Shown: positions 34,666-43,280 of the stretch, piece by piece
How the letters are laid out: every line of letters begins with the position of its first letter
How positions within the stretch are numbered: position 1 is the stretch's first letter
Assembly: GCF_044891285.1 (NCBI RefSeq)
Contig: NZ_JAUIYO010000003.1
Location: 62,001 to 126,000 of the forward strand
Direction: 5' to 3'
DNA from: Pseudobacillus lumedeiriae
GTDB lineage: Bacteria; Bacillota; Bacilli; Bacillales; Domibacillaceae
DNA length: 64,000 bases
Made by a program: the position numbers and the translations under genes
Notes under the pieces: model-generated
What the model saw: only the letters and a program-made list of their open reading frames with translations
Told to the model about the DNA's origin: nothing
Databases searched by the model: none

Positions 34666-35964
34666 TTAATGAATAATAAGCAGCCATATATATAATCCAG
34701 CTAATGTAATAAACAACGTTGGAATCGTTAAAATAATCCCTGTTTTAAAGTAAGTTCCCCATGAAATTTTAACTCCTTTTAAAGATAAAACATGCAGCCA
34801 TAGTAAAGTAGCAAGCGAACCGATGGGTGTAATTTTCGGACCTAAGTCAGAACCGATGACATTCGCATAAACGAGAGCTTCCCTTACAACTCCGCTCGTA
34901 TTCGTATCTGCAATGGCCAATGCGTCAATCATGACCGTCGGCATATTGTTCATAATAGATGAGAGAATCGCTGCGATAAAGCCCATTCCAATCGTAGCGG
35001 CAAATAACCCTTGTTCTGCTGTCAGCTGGATGAGATCCGCTAACACGTTCGTCAGCCCTACATTTTTTAAACTGTAAACAACGACGTACATGCCGATCGA
35101 GAAGAAAACAATTGCCCACGGCGCCCCTTTAATGACTGTCCGCGTATTAACCGCTGGGCTTCTTCTCGCCATAAATAAGAAGAAAATAGCAACAATTCCC
35201 GCAATGATGGAAACAGGAATATGTAAAAACTCACTAGCAAAATATCCAGCCAGCAAAATGCCCAATACGACCCAAGACAAGCGAAACATTTTATCATCCC
35301 GAATCGCTTCTACCGGTTTTTTCAGCTGTGTCATATCGTAATTCTTTGGAATGCTCTTACGGAAAAAAAGATACAAAACCAAAATACTGGCTGCAAGAGA
35401 AAAGAAGTTTGGTACGATCATTCTCGAGGCAAACTCCACAAATCCAATGCCGAAAAAGTCAGCTGAAACGATATTTACTAAATTACTGACAATGAGCGGC
35501 AAAGACGTTGTATCCGCAATAAAACCGCTCGCCATAATAAATGGAAACACCATGGCTTCCTTAAACTTCAGAGCACGAACCATCGCTAAAACGATCGGAG
35601 TTAAAATCAAAGCTGCTCCGTCGTTAGCAAAAAAGGCCGCTACAAGCGCACCCAAAATGGCCACATAAATAAACATACGGACGCCATTTCCTTTCGCCGC
35701 TCTTGCCATATGTAAAGCTGCCCATTCAAAAAAACCAGCTTCATCAAGAATTAATGAAATAATAATGATGGCAATAAACGTTAATGTGGCATTCCACACG
35801 ATTTGAGTCACGTCGATTACATCTTGAAAGTCGACAACGCCGACAAATAAAGAGAGTAACGCTCCCCCGCAGGCAGACCAGCCAATCGATAAACCTTTCG
35901 GCTGCCAAATGACGAATACGAGCGTAACTAAAAAAATCAATGATGCTAATAGTATTGATGTCAC
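34666..35964 (-). CDS. arsB: Arsenite efflux transporter ArsB
   Basis: A 432-residue membrane protein with about 12 helices of the ArsB family: FANDGAALILTPIVLAM, SSIMNNMPTVMIDALA and VIGSDLGPKITPIGSLATLL are diagnostic. It exports arsenite and antimonite. GGAGG precedes the GTG start by eight bases. It lies 19 bases after arsR and 18 bases before arsC. Confidence 0.95.
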   Translation of the reverse strand: MTSILLASLIFLVTLVFVIWQPKGLSIGWSACGGALLSLFVGVVDFQDVIDVTQIVWNATLTFIAIIIISLILDEAGFFEWAALHMARAAKGNGVRMFIYVAILGALVAAFFANDGAALILTPIVLAMVRALKFKEAMVFPFIMASGFIADTTSLPLIVSNLVNIVSADFFGIGFVEFASRMIVPNFFSLAASILVLYLFFRKSIPKNYDMTQLKKPVEAIRDDKMFRLSWVVLGILLAGYFASEFLHIPVSIIAGIVAIFFLFMARRSPAVNTRTVIKGAPWAIVFFSIGMYVVVYSLKNVGLTNVLADLIQLTAEQGLFAATIGMGFIAAILSSIMNNMPTVMIDALAIADTNTSGVVREALVYANVIGSDLGPKITPIGSLATLLWLHVLSLKGVKISWGTYFKTGIILTIPTLFITLAGLYIWLLIIH

Positions 35965-35983
35965 AATCTAATCCTCCATATGT

Positions 35984-36331
35984 TTACTCACAAATGATGC
36001 GCAAGCCTTGTGCTTCAAGATCCTCTAAGTATTTCTCTTGACTCGGAAGATCATTCAAAAGGCTTTGAACAAACTCATAATGCTCGCTTTCTGTATTGAT
36101 AGAATAATGAATCCACTGTCCTTTGCGCGTTTCTCTTACTAAGCCGCCATCCCTTAGTTTACGCACATGCTGGCTGACGGCGGGCTGGCTGATCTTAAAG
36201 ATCTCCACGAATTCGCATACACAGCATTCATTCACTTGCAGCAACTTCATCATCGTTAACCGTGTTTTGTCCCCTAGCAACTTCAAGACATTTGCGGTTT
36301 TTTCCATTTCCGCCGTTGAATTTATGCTCAC
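35984..36331 (-). CDS. arsR: ArsR arsenic-responsive repressor
   Basis: A 115-residue ArsR/SmtB protein. The winged helix (FKISQPAVSQHVRKLRDGGL) and the arsenite-binding cysteines in the NECCVCEFVE helix identify an As(III) sensor. It represses the ars operon and releases it on metalloid binding. The GTG at 36331 is nine bases from GGAGGTG; the GTG at 36343 overlaps the site. Confidence 0.93.
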   Translation of the reverse strand: MSINSTAEMEKTANVLKLLGDKTRLTMMKLLQVNECCVCEFVEIFKISQPAVSQHVRKLRDGGLVRETRKGQWIHYSINTESEHYEFVQSLLNDLPSQEKYLEDLEAQGLRIICE

Positions 36332-36360
36332 TTTTACCGACACCTCCTATTTCGTTTATT

Positions 36361-36390
36361 AATATATAATAATATACTTATATATACAAC
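36361..36390 (-). promoter_or_regulatory. ars promoter/operator candidate
   Basis: An A+T-only imperfect dyad (TATATAAG and TATTATATA elements) directly upstream of arsR, the usual place for ArsR binding over the -10/-35 region. Confidence 0.4.
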
Positions 36391-36463
36391 TCATTTATAC
36401 AGCATCCCACTCATTGAACTAGTTAGGATAAGCTCAACACAATAGTCATTAACATCCCCTTTT

Positions 36464-36509
36464 AAAAAATAGAGCCTGTGCTTTCTCACATAGAAAGCAG
36501 ACAGGCTCT
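36464..36509 (-). terminator. Terminator of the sulP gene
   Basis: AGAGCCTGT and inner CTTTCT pair with AGAAAG and ACAGGCTCT; ATTTTTTAAAA follows on the minus strand. Confidence 0.8.
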
Positions 36510-36547
36510 TCACTATTTAACATTCTCCATTTTCCAAAGCACTGCCC

Positions 36548-38002
36548 TTACTTCACAATAAGAGCCGGACAACTTACAGCCAACTTGTCAACGATTCTTT
36601 GACTCGATGAATTTAACCCTTTCATCATGACGGTATTCTGTCCTTCGCGGTGCTTCATCACCACTTTATCAATTGCACCGACGGCGGAATCATCCCAAAT
36701 ATGCGCGCCTGAAAAATCGATGAGGATCTCTTTATGGTCCACAGTAAAGTCAAAAGCATCTACAAAGCTGTCCACAGAAGCAAAGAATAATTGCCCTTCT
36801 ACTGTGAAAGTTGTACGTTCTTTTTCCACTTGTTTGTTCACTTTAATTTTAGAAATTTTAGCTGTAAAGAAAATCGCACTTAAAATGACTCCAGCGATAA
36901 CCCCTTTAGATAAATCATGCGTCGCAATAACGATTGCAACCGTTACTAGCATAACGACGGCATCACTTTTCGGAGCTTTTCTCAAATAAGAGAAGGAAGA
37001 CCAGTCAAATGTGCCAATCGATACCATAATCATAATTCCTGCAAGAACAGACATCGGGATCTGTACGACGAGATCTCCCAACACGATAATCAAAAACATT
37101 AAAAACAACCCTGCAATTAAAGTAGATAAGCGGCCGCGGCCTCCTGATTTGACGTTAATGACGGATTGTCCGATCATGGCACAGCCGGCCATCCCCCCAA
37201 AGAAACCTGTAACAATATTAGCGATTCCTTGTCCTCTCGCCTCTCTGTTTTTGTTACTTTCCGTTCCTGTCATGTCATCCACAATAGAAGATGTCAATAA
37301 CGATTCCAACAGCCCAACAATCGCTAAGGCAATAGAATAAGGAAAAATAATCGCTAATGTTTCAAACGTAAATGGCACATTTGGAATAATAAACTCTGGT
37401 AATGACCTTGTAATCGCTCCTAAATCCCCTACTGTCCGCAAGTCCATGTTTGCATAAATAGCAATAGCTGTCAGAGCGATAATCGCAATTAATGGCGCTG
37501 GAATCGTCTTAACAAATCGCGGCATAACATAGACAATGATGAGCGTAATGCCTGCAAAAATATACGTCATCGTTGGAACGTCTATAAAATGCGGCATCTG
37601 TGCCATAAAAATTAAAATAGCGAGTGCATTGACGAAACCAATCATAACTGCCCTCGGGATAAACTTCATCAATTTGGCTACCTTAAATACACCAAAAAAG
37701 ATTTGAATGACACCTGTTAACACCGTAGCAGCCAACAAATAATTCAGACCGTACTCTCTAATCAGCGGTCCCATCAATAACGCCATCGCACCGGTTGCGG
37801 CAGAAATCATTGCGGGGCGTCCACCGGCAAAAGCAATAACAACAGCCATGCTAAAAGAAGCATATAACCCCACCATCGGGTCGACTCCCGCAATAATGGA
37901 AAACGCAATGGCTTCGGGGATTAATGCTAACGCGACAACAATGCCGGCCAGAACATCCGCCCTTATATTTGAAAACCACTCTCTTTTTATCTTTTCTAAC
38001 AC
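36548..38002 (-). CDS. SulP family anion transporter with STAS domain
   Basis: A 484-residue SLC26/SulP protein: membrane domain of about 12 helices with the family blocks ADVLAGIVVALALIPEAIAFS and GGMAGCAMIGQSVINVKSGG, then a C-terminal STAS domain (about residues 395-484, EILIDFSGAHIWDDSAVGAI). It takes up sulfate, bicarbonate or another anion. It starts at a GTG with GAGGTG upstream. Monocistronic, with a terminator before the ars promoter region. Confidence 0.92.
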   Translation of the reverse strand: MLEKIKREWFSNIRADVLAGIVVALALIPEAIAFSIIAGVDPMVGLYASFSMAVVIAFAGGRPAMISAATGAMALLMGPLIREYGLNYLLAATVLTGVIQIFFGVFKVAKLMKFIPRAVMIGFVNALAILIFMAQMPHFIDVPTMTYIFAGITLIIVYVMPRFVKTIPAPLIAIIALTAIAIYANMDLRTVGDLGAITRSLPEFIIPNVPFTFETLAIIFPYSIALAIVGLLESLLTSSIVDDMTGTESNKNREARGQGIANIVTGFFGGMAGCAMIGQSVINVKSGGRGRLSTLIAGLFLMFLIIVLGDLVVQIPMSVLAGIMIMVSIGTFDWSSFSYLRKAPKSDAVVMLVTVAIVIATHDLSKGVIAGVILSAIFFTAKISKIKVNKQVEKERTTFTVEGQLFFASVDSFVDAFDFTVDHKEILIDFSGAHIWDDSAVGAIDKVVMKHREGQNTVMMKGLNSSSQRIVDKLAVSCPALIVK

Positions 38003-38185
38003 TTCGTTCTACACCTCATTTATACTATATTTTTATTAGCTTTCAACTCTCTTAAAAGCCGGGTCCGATAGAAACAAAAAATAGTCTATCACCTTTTTTC
38101 CCATAATGGAACCTTTTTCGGAAATTTTTCAAATGTAAATTATGATATGATAAGAGAGAACTTCTTTATAGTCAGGAGAATTTCT

Positions 38186-38728
38186 ATGTTAATCGGTTAC
38201 ATAAGGCCTTATCACGATGATCAGAATTGTGATCATCAATTGAAGGTTTTAACAAAACTCAACTGTGAGGAAATCATTGTGGAAGAGCACTCTTCTGCGA
38301 AGAAAAGAATACAACTGAAACAGCTGATCGATCGCCTTAAATCAGGGGATAAAATCGTTGTCGCTAAACTTTTTGCATTGGCAGATTCAACTCGTCACTT
38401 AGTGGAGCTTTTAGAATCCATTGAAGTGAAAGGAGCTTATATCCACTCGATTAAAGAGGAAATCGATACAGGTCATACAAATGGATATTCATTTAGTCAT
38501 ATTGTGAAGCACCTAGTCGATTTCCAAAGTGATGTTATTAGTGCAAAAACAAAAAAAGGGCTGGATGAAGCTAAACAAAAAGGGATCACAGCCGGCCGGC
38601 CAAGAAAGCCTGATGAAAACGTCAAGCGTGCCATTAGTATGTATCAAAGCAAGAAATATAGCTTGAACGAAATAAAAGAGGAAACAGGAATTAGTAAATC
38701 GACATTATATCGATATTTGGAAAATTAA
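38186..38728 (+). CDS. Resolvase-like protein lacking catalytic residues
   Basis: A 180-residue member of the resolvase/invertase family with the full layout: N-terminal resolvase domain, E-helix and C-terminal HTH (AGRPRKPDENVKRAI, SLNEIKEETGISKSTLYRYL). However, the family motif RVSTxxQ reads RPYHDDQ, so the nucleophilic Ser is Tyr. The LDRLxR motif reads LFALAD, so two catalytic Args are lost. It is thus unlikely to cut DNA and more likely a DNA-binding regulator. GTCAGGAGA precedes the ATG at 38186. It is divergent from the SulP gene. Confidence 0.8.
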   Translation: MLIGYIRPYHDDQNCDHQLKVLTKLNCEEIIVEEHSSAKKRIQLKQLIDRLKSGDKIVVAKLFALADSTRHLVELLESIEVKGAYIHSIKEEIDTGHTNGYSFSHIVKHLVDFQSDVISAKTKKGLDEAKQKGITAGRPRKPDENVKRAISMYQSKKYSLNEIKEETGISKSTLYRYLEN

Positions 38729-38852
38729 ATACAATTCAAGTTGTTGAAAGACCAACCGTTCTGTAATCAATAATCCTCCCTTGCCACATTTGGAATTATA
38801 TCCTATAATATAAATAGGAACAAACGTTCTATTCCGCAAAGGAGAAGAGATA

Positions 38853-39626
38853 ATGGAGAAGAACTTAACAAGTTTAATCGAAAAGCACGGACTCGCTCAT
38901 GTGCAGGATGACATTATAGCTAGTGTATATAAATGTATAACAGTTACACCGAAACGCTCTGCTTCCCTGCCGCCTGGGATTTCAAAGTTTGGCGGTGCAC
39001 CCGATTTACCGGAAGAAATGGAGTATCCCGTATATAAAAACATTCCGCTCAACTTTATCGGGCAAGTAAATTTAACCGAACTCGCTGCTCTGGCGTTCGA
39101 AGAAAACCAACTTCCCAAAGAAGGGATGCTCTATTTCTTCTACTACGATAACTGGGAAGAAGACGACGATGTGGTGTACGGCGAACCCGATCAAAAAGAT
39201 GGCTGGCGGGTACTTCATTGGGATGGCGACGTGACAATGCTGCGGCCGGTAGAACGAGCGAAAGCATCCTATCCGCCATGTAAAATGAATTTTTCTATTG
39301 TGGAAAAGCTGCCTTATATTTTCCTTGAAACAGAAGAAGATGAAGAAAAGTTTGAAGAGCTGCACGATGAATGGCATTCCCCAGGAAGTCCGGAACATCA
39401 AATATTTGGCTTGCCAATATCAATCCAAGGGGAAGTGTTTGATGAAGTGTGCGACTATGTCGAAGCAGAGGAAGATGAAATGATACTGTTGCTTCAAGTT
39501 GATTCTGATGAAGAAAACCTGGATGTCATGTGGGGTGACTGCGGTATGATTTATTATTGCATCAGCAGACGAGATTTAGCTGAGAAACGCTTTGACCGCT
39601 CTTGGTTTAGCTTTCAGTGTCATTAA
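38853..39626 (+). CDS. YwqG family protein (DUF1963)
   Basis: A 257-residue acidic, soluble protein of the YwqG/DUF1963 family: SKFGGAPDLPEEMEYP, the FIGQVNLTEL block, GMLYFFYYD and the late GDCGMIYYCISRRDL segment. No enzymatic activity is known; such proteins often lie near contact-dependent toxin loci, but none is adjacent here. GGAGAAGAG precedes the ATG. The downstream membrane protein gene begins 55 bases later. Confidence 0.9.
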   Translation: MEKNLTSLIEKHGLAHVQDDIIASVYKCITVTPKRSASLPPGISKFGGAPDLPEEMEYPVYKNIPLNFIGQVNLTELAALAFEENQLPKEGMLYFFYYDNWEEDDDVVYGEPDQKDGWRVLHWDGDVTMLRPVERAKASYPPCKMNFSIVEKLPYIFLETEEDEEKFEELHDEWHSPGSPEHQIFGLPISIQGEVFDEVCDYVEAEEDEMILLLQVDSDEENLDVMWGDCGMIYYCISRRDLAEKRFDRSWFSFQCH

Positions 39627-39681
39627 AAAGGAAGAAATTTATTGTCGAATCACAAATCACATCGGATGGGGCCTGCTGTTG

Positions 39682-39987
39682 ATGAATCATTTTAGGTTTT
39701 TCGTGTGCCAGCTTATATTATTTAGCGCAATGTTTGTTGCCAATGTTTATTTTGATGAATACATCAGCCCGCCGTTTACTCGTGTTGACTTTATTGCAAT
39801 ATGTCTATCGCTTCCTTTTTTTATCATATTTTTTGCCCTGATCGATAAACCCTATAAGCGCTTCCAGTCAATTCGCCTGCGTTATAAAATTGTGCTTTCT
39901 ATTCTAGCCTTTATTATGGGGGTCCTGTTAATAGGTTTTCTGGAAAACGTTTGGTTTGAAATCAAAGGGGAAAGGTTATTTTTTTAG
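39682..39987 (+). CDS. Small membrane protein downstream of ywqG
   Basis: About 101 residues with three hydrophobic segments (near residues 5-22, 35-55 and 70-90). The start is uncertain: no strong ribosome binding site precedes the ATG at 39682, and the frame is open back to 39592, inside ywqG. It is probably co-transcribed with ywqG. No family is recognised. Confidence 0.5.
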   Translation: MNHFRFFVCQLILFSAMFVANVYFDEYISPPFTRVDFIAICLSLPFFIIFFALIDKPYKRFQSIRLRYKIVLSILAFIMGVLLIGFLENVWFEIKGERLFF

Positions 39988-40116
39988 AAAACTTACTAGA
40001 CCAGTCTATTTTAAAAGCTTCCACAAATTCCGAAGACAGAATGCTGTTTCCTGCAATGTAATTCTATACGATGAAAGATATCGGGGCCTTTCCCTATTAA
40101 AAACACAGGAGTCATT

Positions 40117-40884
40117 ATGAAGAAATTAAAAATAGCTTTATTACACTTATTGCCTATTGCAGGAGATATTGAATATAATCGAACTCTTATTGAAAAAGCA
40201 GTTCAACTCGCAGCATCCAAACAGGCCGATTGGATCATCACACCAGAATTAGCTGTCAGCGGGCTGCAATTCTCCCATAAGATTGGGACTGATTGGATTA
40301 AGGTGCAGCCAGACGAATGGATGACCCATTTTTTTGATTTAGTGAAGTCTTTACAGACAAATGTATTTCTCGGCTGTCCGGAGAAATCAGCTGATGGGGA
40401 GCTTTATAATTCCGTCTTTGTCATTAACCGAAAGGGAGAACTAATAGGCAGACAAAGAAAAGTGTCCAGTGTGACGGACACTTGGTCAAGCTCAGGCACA
40501 GTTATTGAACCTTTCGATGTGGAAGGAATCAAAGCAGGGATCATGATTTGTGCAGATGCTTATACAAACAATGTGGCTGACATTTTATTAGCGAAAGAAG
40601 CAGAGATCTTAGTCGCTCCATCTGCCTGGGGTCCAGGCTTGCACGAACCCGCCGGGGAATGGGAACAAAGATCCATCGATACCGGACTTCCTGTTATTGT
40701 TTGTAATCGTACCGGCGAAGACAAAACCGTTACCTTTTGGGGAGCTAAAAGTCTCGTTATTAAAAATGGAGAACATCTCCTTTCACATACATCCGTACAA
40801 TCTGCTATTTTAACATTCGATTGGGATATGGAGAGTATGGAGTTACTTTCCTCTCAATTTGAAGTGGATGATCTATCGGATTAG
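40117..40884 (+). CDS. Carbon-nitrogen hydrolase (nitrilase superfamily)
   Basis: A 255-residue protein with the nitrilase fold. The catalytic Glu is E44 (IITPELAVSG), the Cys is C145 (GIMICADAY), and the Lys is provided by GRQRKVSS. It probably hydrolyses an amide. The region around the Lys is shorter than in Nit or beta-ureidopropionase enzymes, so the substrate class is unclear. It stands alone; AACACAGGAG lies before the ATG. Confidence 0.85.
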   Translation: MKKLKIALLHLLPIAGDIEYNRTLIEKAVQLAASKQADWIITPELAVSGLQFSHKIGTDWIKVQPDEWMTHFFDLVKSLQTNVFLGCPEKSADGELYNSVFVINRKGELIGRQRKVSSVTDTWSSSGTVIEPFDVEGIKAGIMICADAYTNNVADILLAKEAEILVAPSAWGPGLHEPAGEWEQRSIDTGLPVIVCNRTGEDKTVTFWGAKSLVIKNGEHLLSHTSVQSAILTFDWDMESMELLSSQFEVDDLSD

Positions 40885-40975
40885 AACAGAAAAAAGAGAC
40901 GAAGTCAGTCTTTCTTTAGATTAAATTTTGAGTATTATTGGATCGTTTCAGTGCACACGAGAGAAGTTCCTCTTC

Positions 40976-41064
40976 TTACTTCAACGTTTTTTGCTGTTTT
41001 TCAGTGGATGCTGCCCGCTTTTTTAAATTATGGGCAACACAAACAAGAACCTATCCCACCTTAG
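40976..41064 (-). pseudogene. IS1182-like transposase C-terminal remnant
   Basis: The minus strand encodes KVG-stop-VLVCVAHNLKKRAAS and ends ...QQKTLK with a natural stop. The HNLKK ending is characteristic of IS1182-family transposases, and the internal TAG replaces an expected Trp. Nothing of the main domain remains. Confidence 0.6.
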
Positions 41065-41074
41065 GTTCTTGTTC
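41045..41074. terminator. Hairpin with T-rich tail
   Basis: ACAAGAACCTA pairs with TAGGTTCTTGT around an 8-base loop. T-rich DNA follows on the plus strand. Confidence 0.5.
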
Positions 41075-41123
41075 TAACTTTCTTATTCTTTTTGACAAAG
41101 TTCAAACGTTGATATTTCATTGA

Positions 41124-41189
41124 GTTGATTGTAGTAGAAGGCGCGAAGACTCCTGTGCGGAAAGCGAAGCGCCTGGAATGGTAATCAAC
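41124..41189. repeat. Bacillaceae-type intergenic repeat
   Basis: GTTGATT and AATCAAC flank a core GAAGGCGCGAAGACTCCTGT that I recognise as a dispersed intergenic element in Bacillaceae genomes. Confidence 0.5.
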
Positions 41190-41269
41190 GAACAAGTATA
41201 AAGAACCATCTAACAAAGGGAAGCCCCTTTGATTAGGACAGTCCCTTTACCTTCCATATAATACAGGAA

Positions 41270-41689
41270 CTATACTTTTCCTACCGGTGCCACTGTAAAC
41301 TTCCCATAGTCTACGCCTTTTAAACTCGTGAGATTATGGCTGAGCTGCCGAATATCTTTTGCTTTCCCTCTGACGATAATGATTTCAAGACAGTTGTCGT
41401 GATCTAGATGCAAATGTGTGGTAGCTAAAATATAGTCGTGCATACTATGCTGGATGTGCATCAATTCCTCTAACAGATTTCGTTGATGATGGTTATAGAA
41501 TAGAAGAATGCTTCCAGCCACGATTTGTTCATTGTCTTCCCACGATTGTTGAATGAGTGAATCACGAATAAGGTCTCGAACAGCTTCGGAACGATTTTCA
41601 TATCCTCTTTGTTTAATCAAGTGGTCAAACTTCCGAAGGAGTCCCCCCTCCATTGAAACGCCAAATCTTTTTAATGAAGAATCTTGCAT
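41270..41689 (-). CDS. nikR: Nickel-responsive regulator NikR
   Basis: A 139-residue NikR: N-terminal ribbon-helix-helix (RFGVSMEGGLLRKFDHLI, ENRSEAVRDLIRDSL) and C-terminal ACT-like nickel domain with ligands in MHDYILATTHLHLDHDNCLE (His, His, His, Cys pattern). It represses nickel uptake when Ni is plentiful. It is directly downstream of nikA (16 bases) at the end of the nickel transporter operon. Confidence 0.95.
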   Translation of the reverse strand: MQDSSLKRFGVSMEGGLLRKFDHLIKQRGYENRSEAVRDLIRDSLIQQSWEDNEQIVAGSILLFYNHHQRNLLEELMHIQHSMHDYILATTHLHLDHDNCLEIIIVRGKAKDIRQLSHNLTSLKGVDYGKFTVAPVGKV

Positions 41690-41705
41690 ATACTACTAAC
41701 CACCT

Positions 41706-43280
41706 TTATTGTTTATCCCATTCTTCAATATTCCATAGAACGCCGAATCCATGGTGTCCTAATGTACGATTGCTAATCCCGCTCACTTTTTTATTGACAC
41801 CATATAAAGCATCCAAGTACACCAGGAAGTTAAAGGACGGGTCTAATGCCAGCTCCTGCTGGAACTGTCCATAAAGTTCTTTTCGCTTTTCCTGATCATC
41901 GGCTGTGCGGGCTTGTGTTAAAAGTTCGTCTATTTTTGCATTGCGATAAGCCCCCATATTGTAAAGTCCATCACCAATTTGGCTGCTGTGGAATATGCGA
42001 TAAGTGTGATCATCTGGATCAAATTCACTGCCCCACCCGATTAAAAAGGCATCCACTTCATCAATTTTAATCGCGTTCCAATCTAATGGCTTAGGAATAA
42101 CGGAAATGCCTAAAGGTTTCATCTGTTGAGCTACAATATTGGCAAGTGATACGCGCACAGGATCCGTAATCGGTGAAACAAGCTCAAATTCAAATCGTTT
42201 GCCGTCTTTTACGAGTACCCCATCACTGCCTTTTTTCCATCCCGCTTCCTCCAACAATGCTTTTGCCTTTTCTGGATGATAAGCATACCTCTCTCTTTGA
42301 GGTGCGTTGGCCCACGATTTTTGAAGCGGGCCGTACGCGGCTTCCCCTTTACCAAACAGCATGCCTTTCACAATTGCTTCACGATCAATCGCAAAACTCA
42401 TTGCTTGACGAACTTTTGCGTCTTTGAATAACGGCTGGCGGAAGTTGTACATAACGGCCCGATAATCAGCTGTCGGAATCGTATGCACAACAAACTTCTC
42501 ATCCTTTTTCACACTTTTCATTTGATTAGGCTCCATCAAAGCAAGGTCAATCTCGCCCGTTTTTAATTGCAGGGCACGTGTGTTAGGATCTGGAATAGGT
42601 GTGAAGACCACTTCCTCAAGCTTTGGCTTCGTCCCATAATAGTTGTCATTACGTACGAGCGTAATTGTATGATCACGATCCCACTCTTTTAATTTGAATG
42701 GCCCATTTCCGACAGGATGCTGATTGAAATCCGTTGTATTTATATCTTCATTTTGTAAAAGATGCTTGGGCAAAATGCCAATTTTTAATTTATCAAGCAA
42801 TGGCGGGAATGGGTTGCTCAATGTAATTTTTACTTCGTTTTCTTTTAACACTTCAACCAATTTTATTTCGCTGAATTCTCCTGCGATCGGTGTATTCGTT
42901 TGGGGGTCTCTTACTTTATCTAAAGTAAACTTAACGTCTTCGGCCGTCACAGGCTGCCCATCTTCCCACTTGGCATCATCCCGCAGCGTGAATGTGTAAA
43001 TCAGATGATCAGGAGAAATATCCCATGCCTTCGCCAAATCTGGAGCGACTTCATTCGTTTCCGTTGGTTTTGTCAGTCCACGAAATATGAGACTATCAAT
43101 TTCTTGATTTTCGTCTAATACCGGATTGACCTGTTCTATTTCCATTTCCGTTCCGTATACAAGCTGCTTCGTTATCACGGAAGAGGTAGTTGGTACTTGA
43201 TCACTATTACACCCAGCCAATAAAATCATACTAGTGACGGACAGCGGCAAAAGAATGGATTTAGCCCTTTTGATATTCAT
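41706..43280 (-). CDS. nikA: Nickel ABC transporter substrate-binding lipoprotein
   Basis: A 524-residue family 5 solute-binding protein with signal peptide and lipobox LAGC (Cys24). Family blocks are LTKPTETNEVAPDLAKAWDIS, DAKWEDGQPVTAEDVKFTLD and KLKIGILPKHLL. It is anchored outside the membrane and delivers nickel, probably as a chelate, to the permeases. The nickel assignment rests on NikR and urease neighbours. Its start overlaps the upstream ATPase gene by 20 bases. Confidence 0.9.
   Translation of the reverse strand: MNIKRAKSILLPLSVTSMILLAGCNSDQVPTTSSVITKQLVYGTEMEIEQVNPVLDENQEIDSLIFRGLTKPTETNEVAPDLAKAWDISPDHLIYTFTLRDDAKWEDGQPVTAEDVKFTLDKVRDPQTNTPIAGEFSEIKLVEVLKENEVKITLSNPFPPLLDKLKIGILPKHLLQNEDINTTDFNQHPVGNGPFKLKEWDRDHTITLVRNDNYYGTKPKLEEVVFTPIPDPNTRALQLKTGEIDLALMEPNQMKSVKKDEKFVVHTIPTADYRAVMYNFRQPLFKDAKVRQAMSFAIDREAIVKGMLFGKGEAAYGPLQKSWANAPQRERYAYHPEKAKALLEEAGWKKGSDGVLVKDGKRFEFELVSPITDPVRVSLANIVAQQMKPLGISVIPKPLDWNAIKIDEVDAFLIGWGSEFDPDDHTYRIFHSSQIGDGLYNMGAYRNAKIDELLTQARTADDQEKRKELYGQFQQELALDPSFNFLVYLDALYGVNKKVSGISNRTLGHHGFGVLWNIEEWDKQ

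Larger units (their letters stand above)
40885..41269. other. Intergenic region with transposase remnant and repeat
   Basis: It contains a C-terminal transposase remnant (40976-41064), a hairpin (41045-41074) and a 66-bp repeat-like element (41124-41189), all listed separately. No intact gene is present. Confidence 0.7.
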
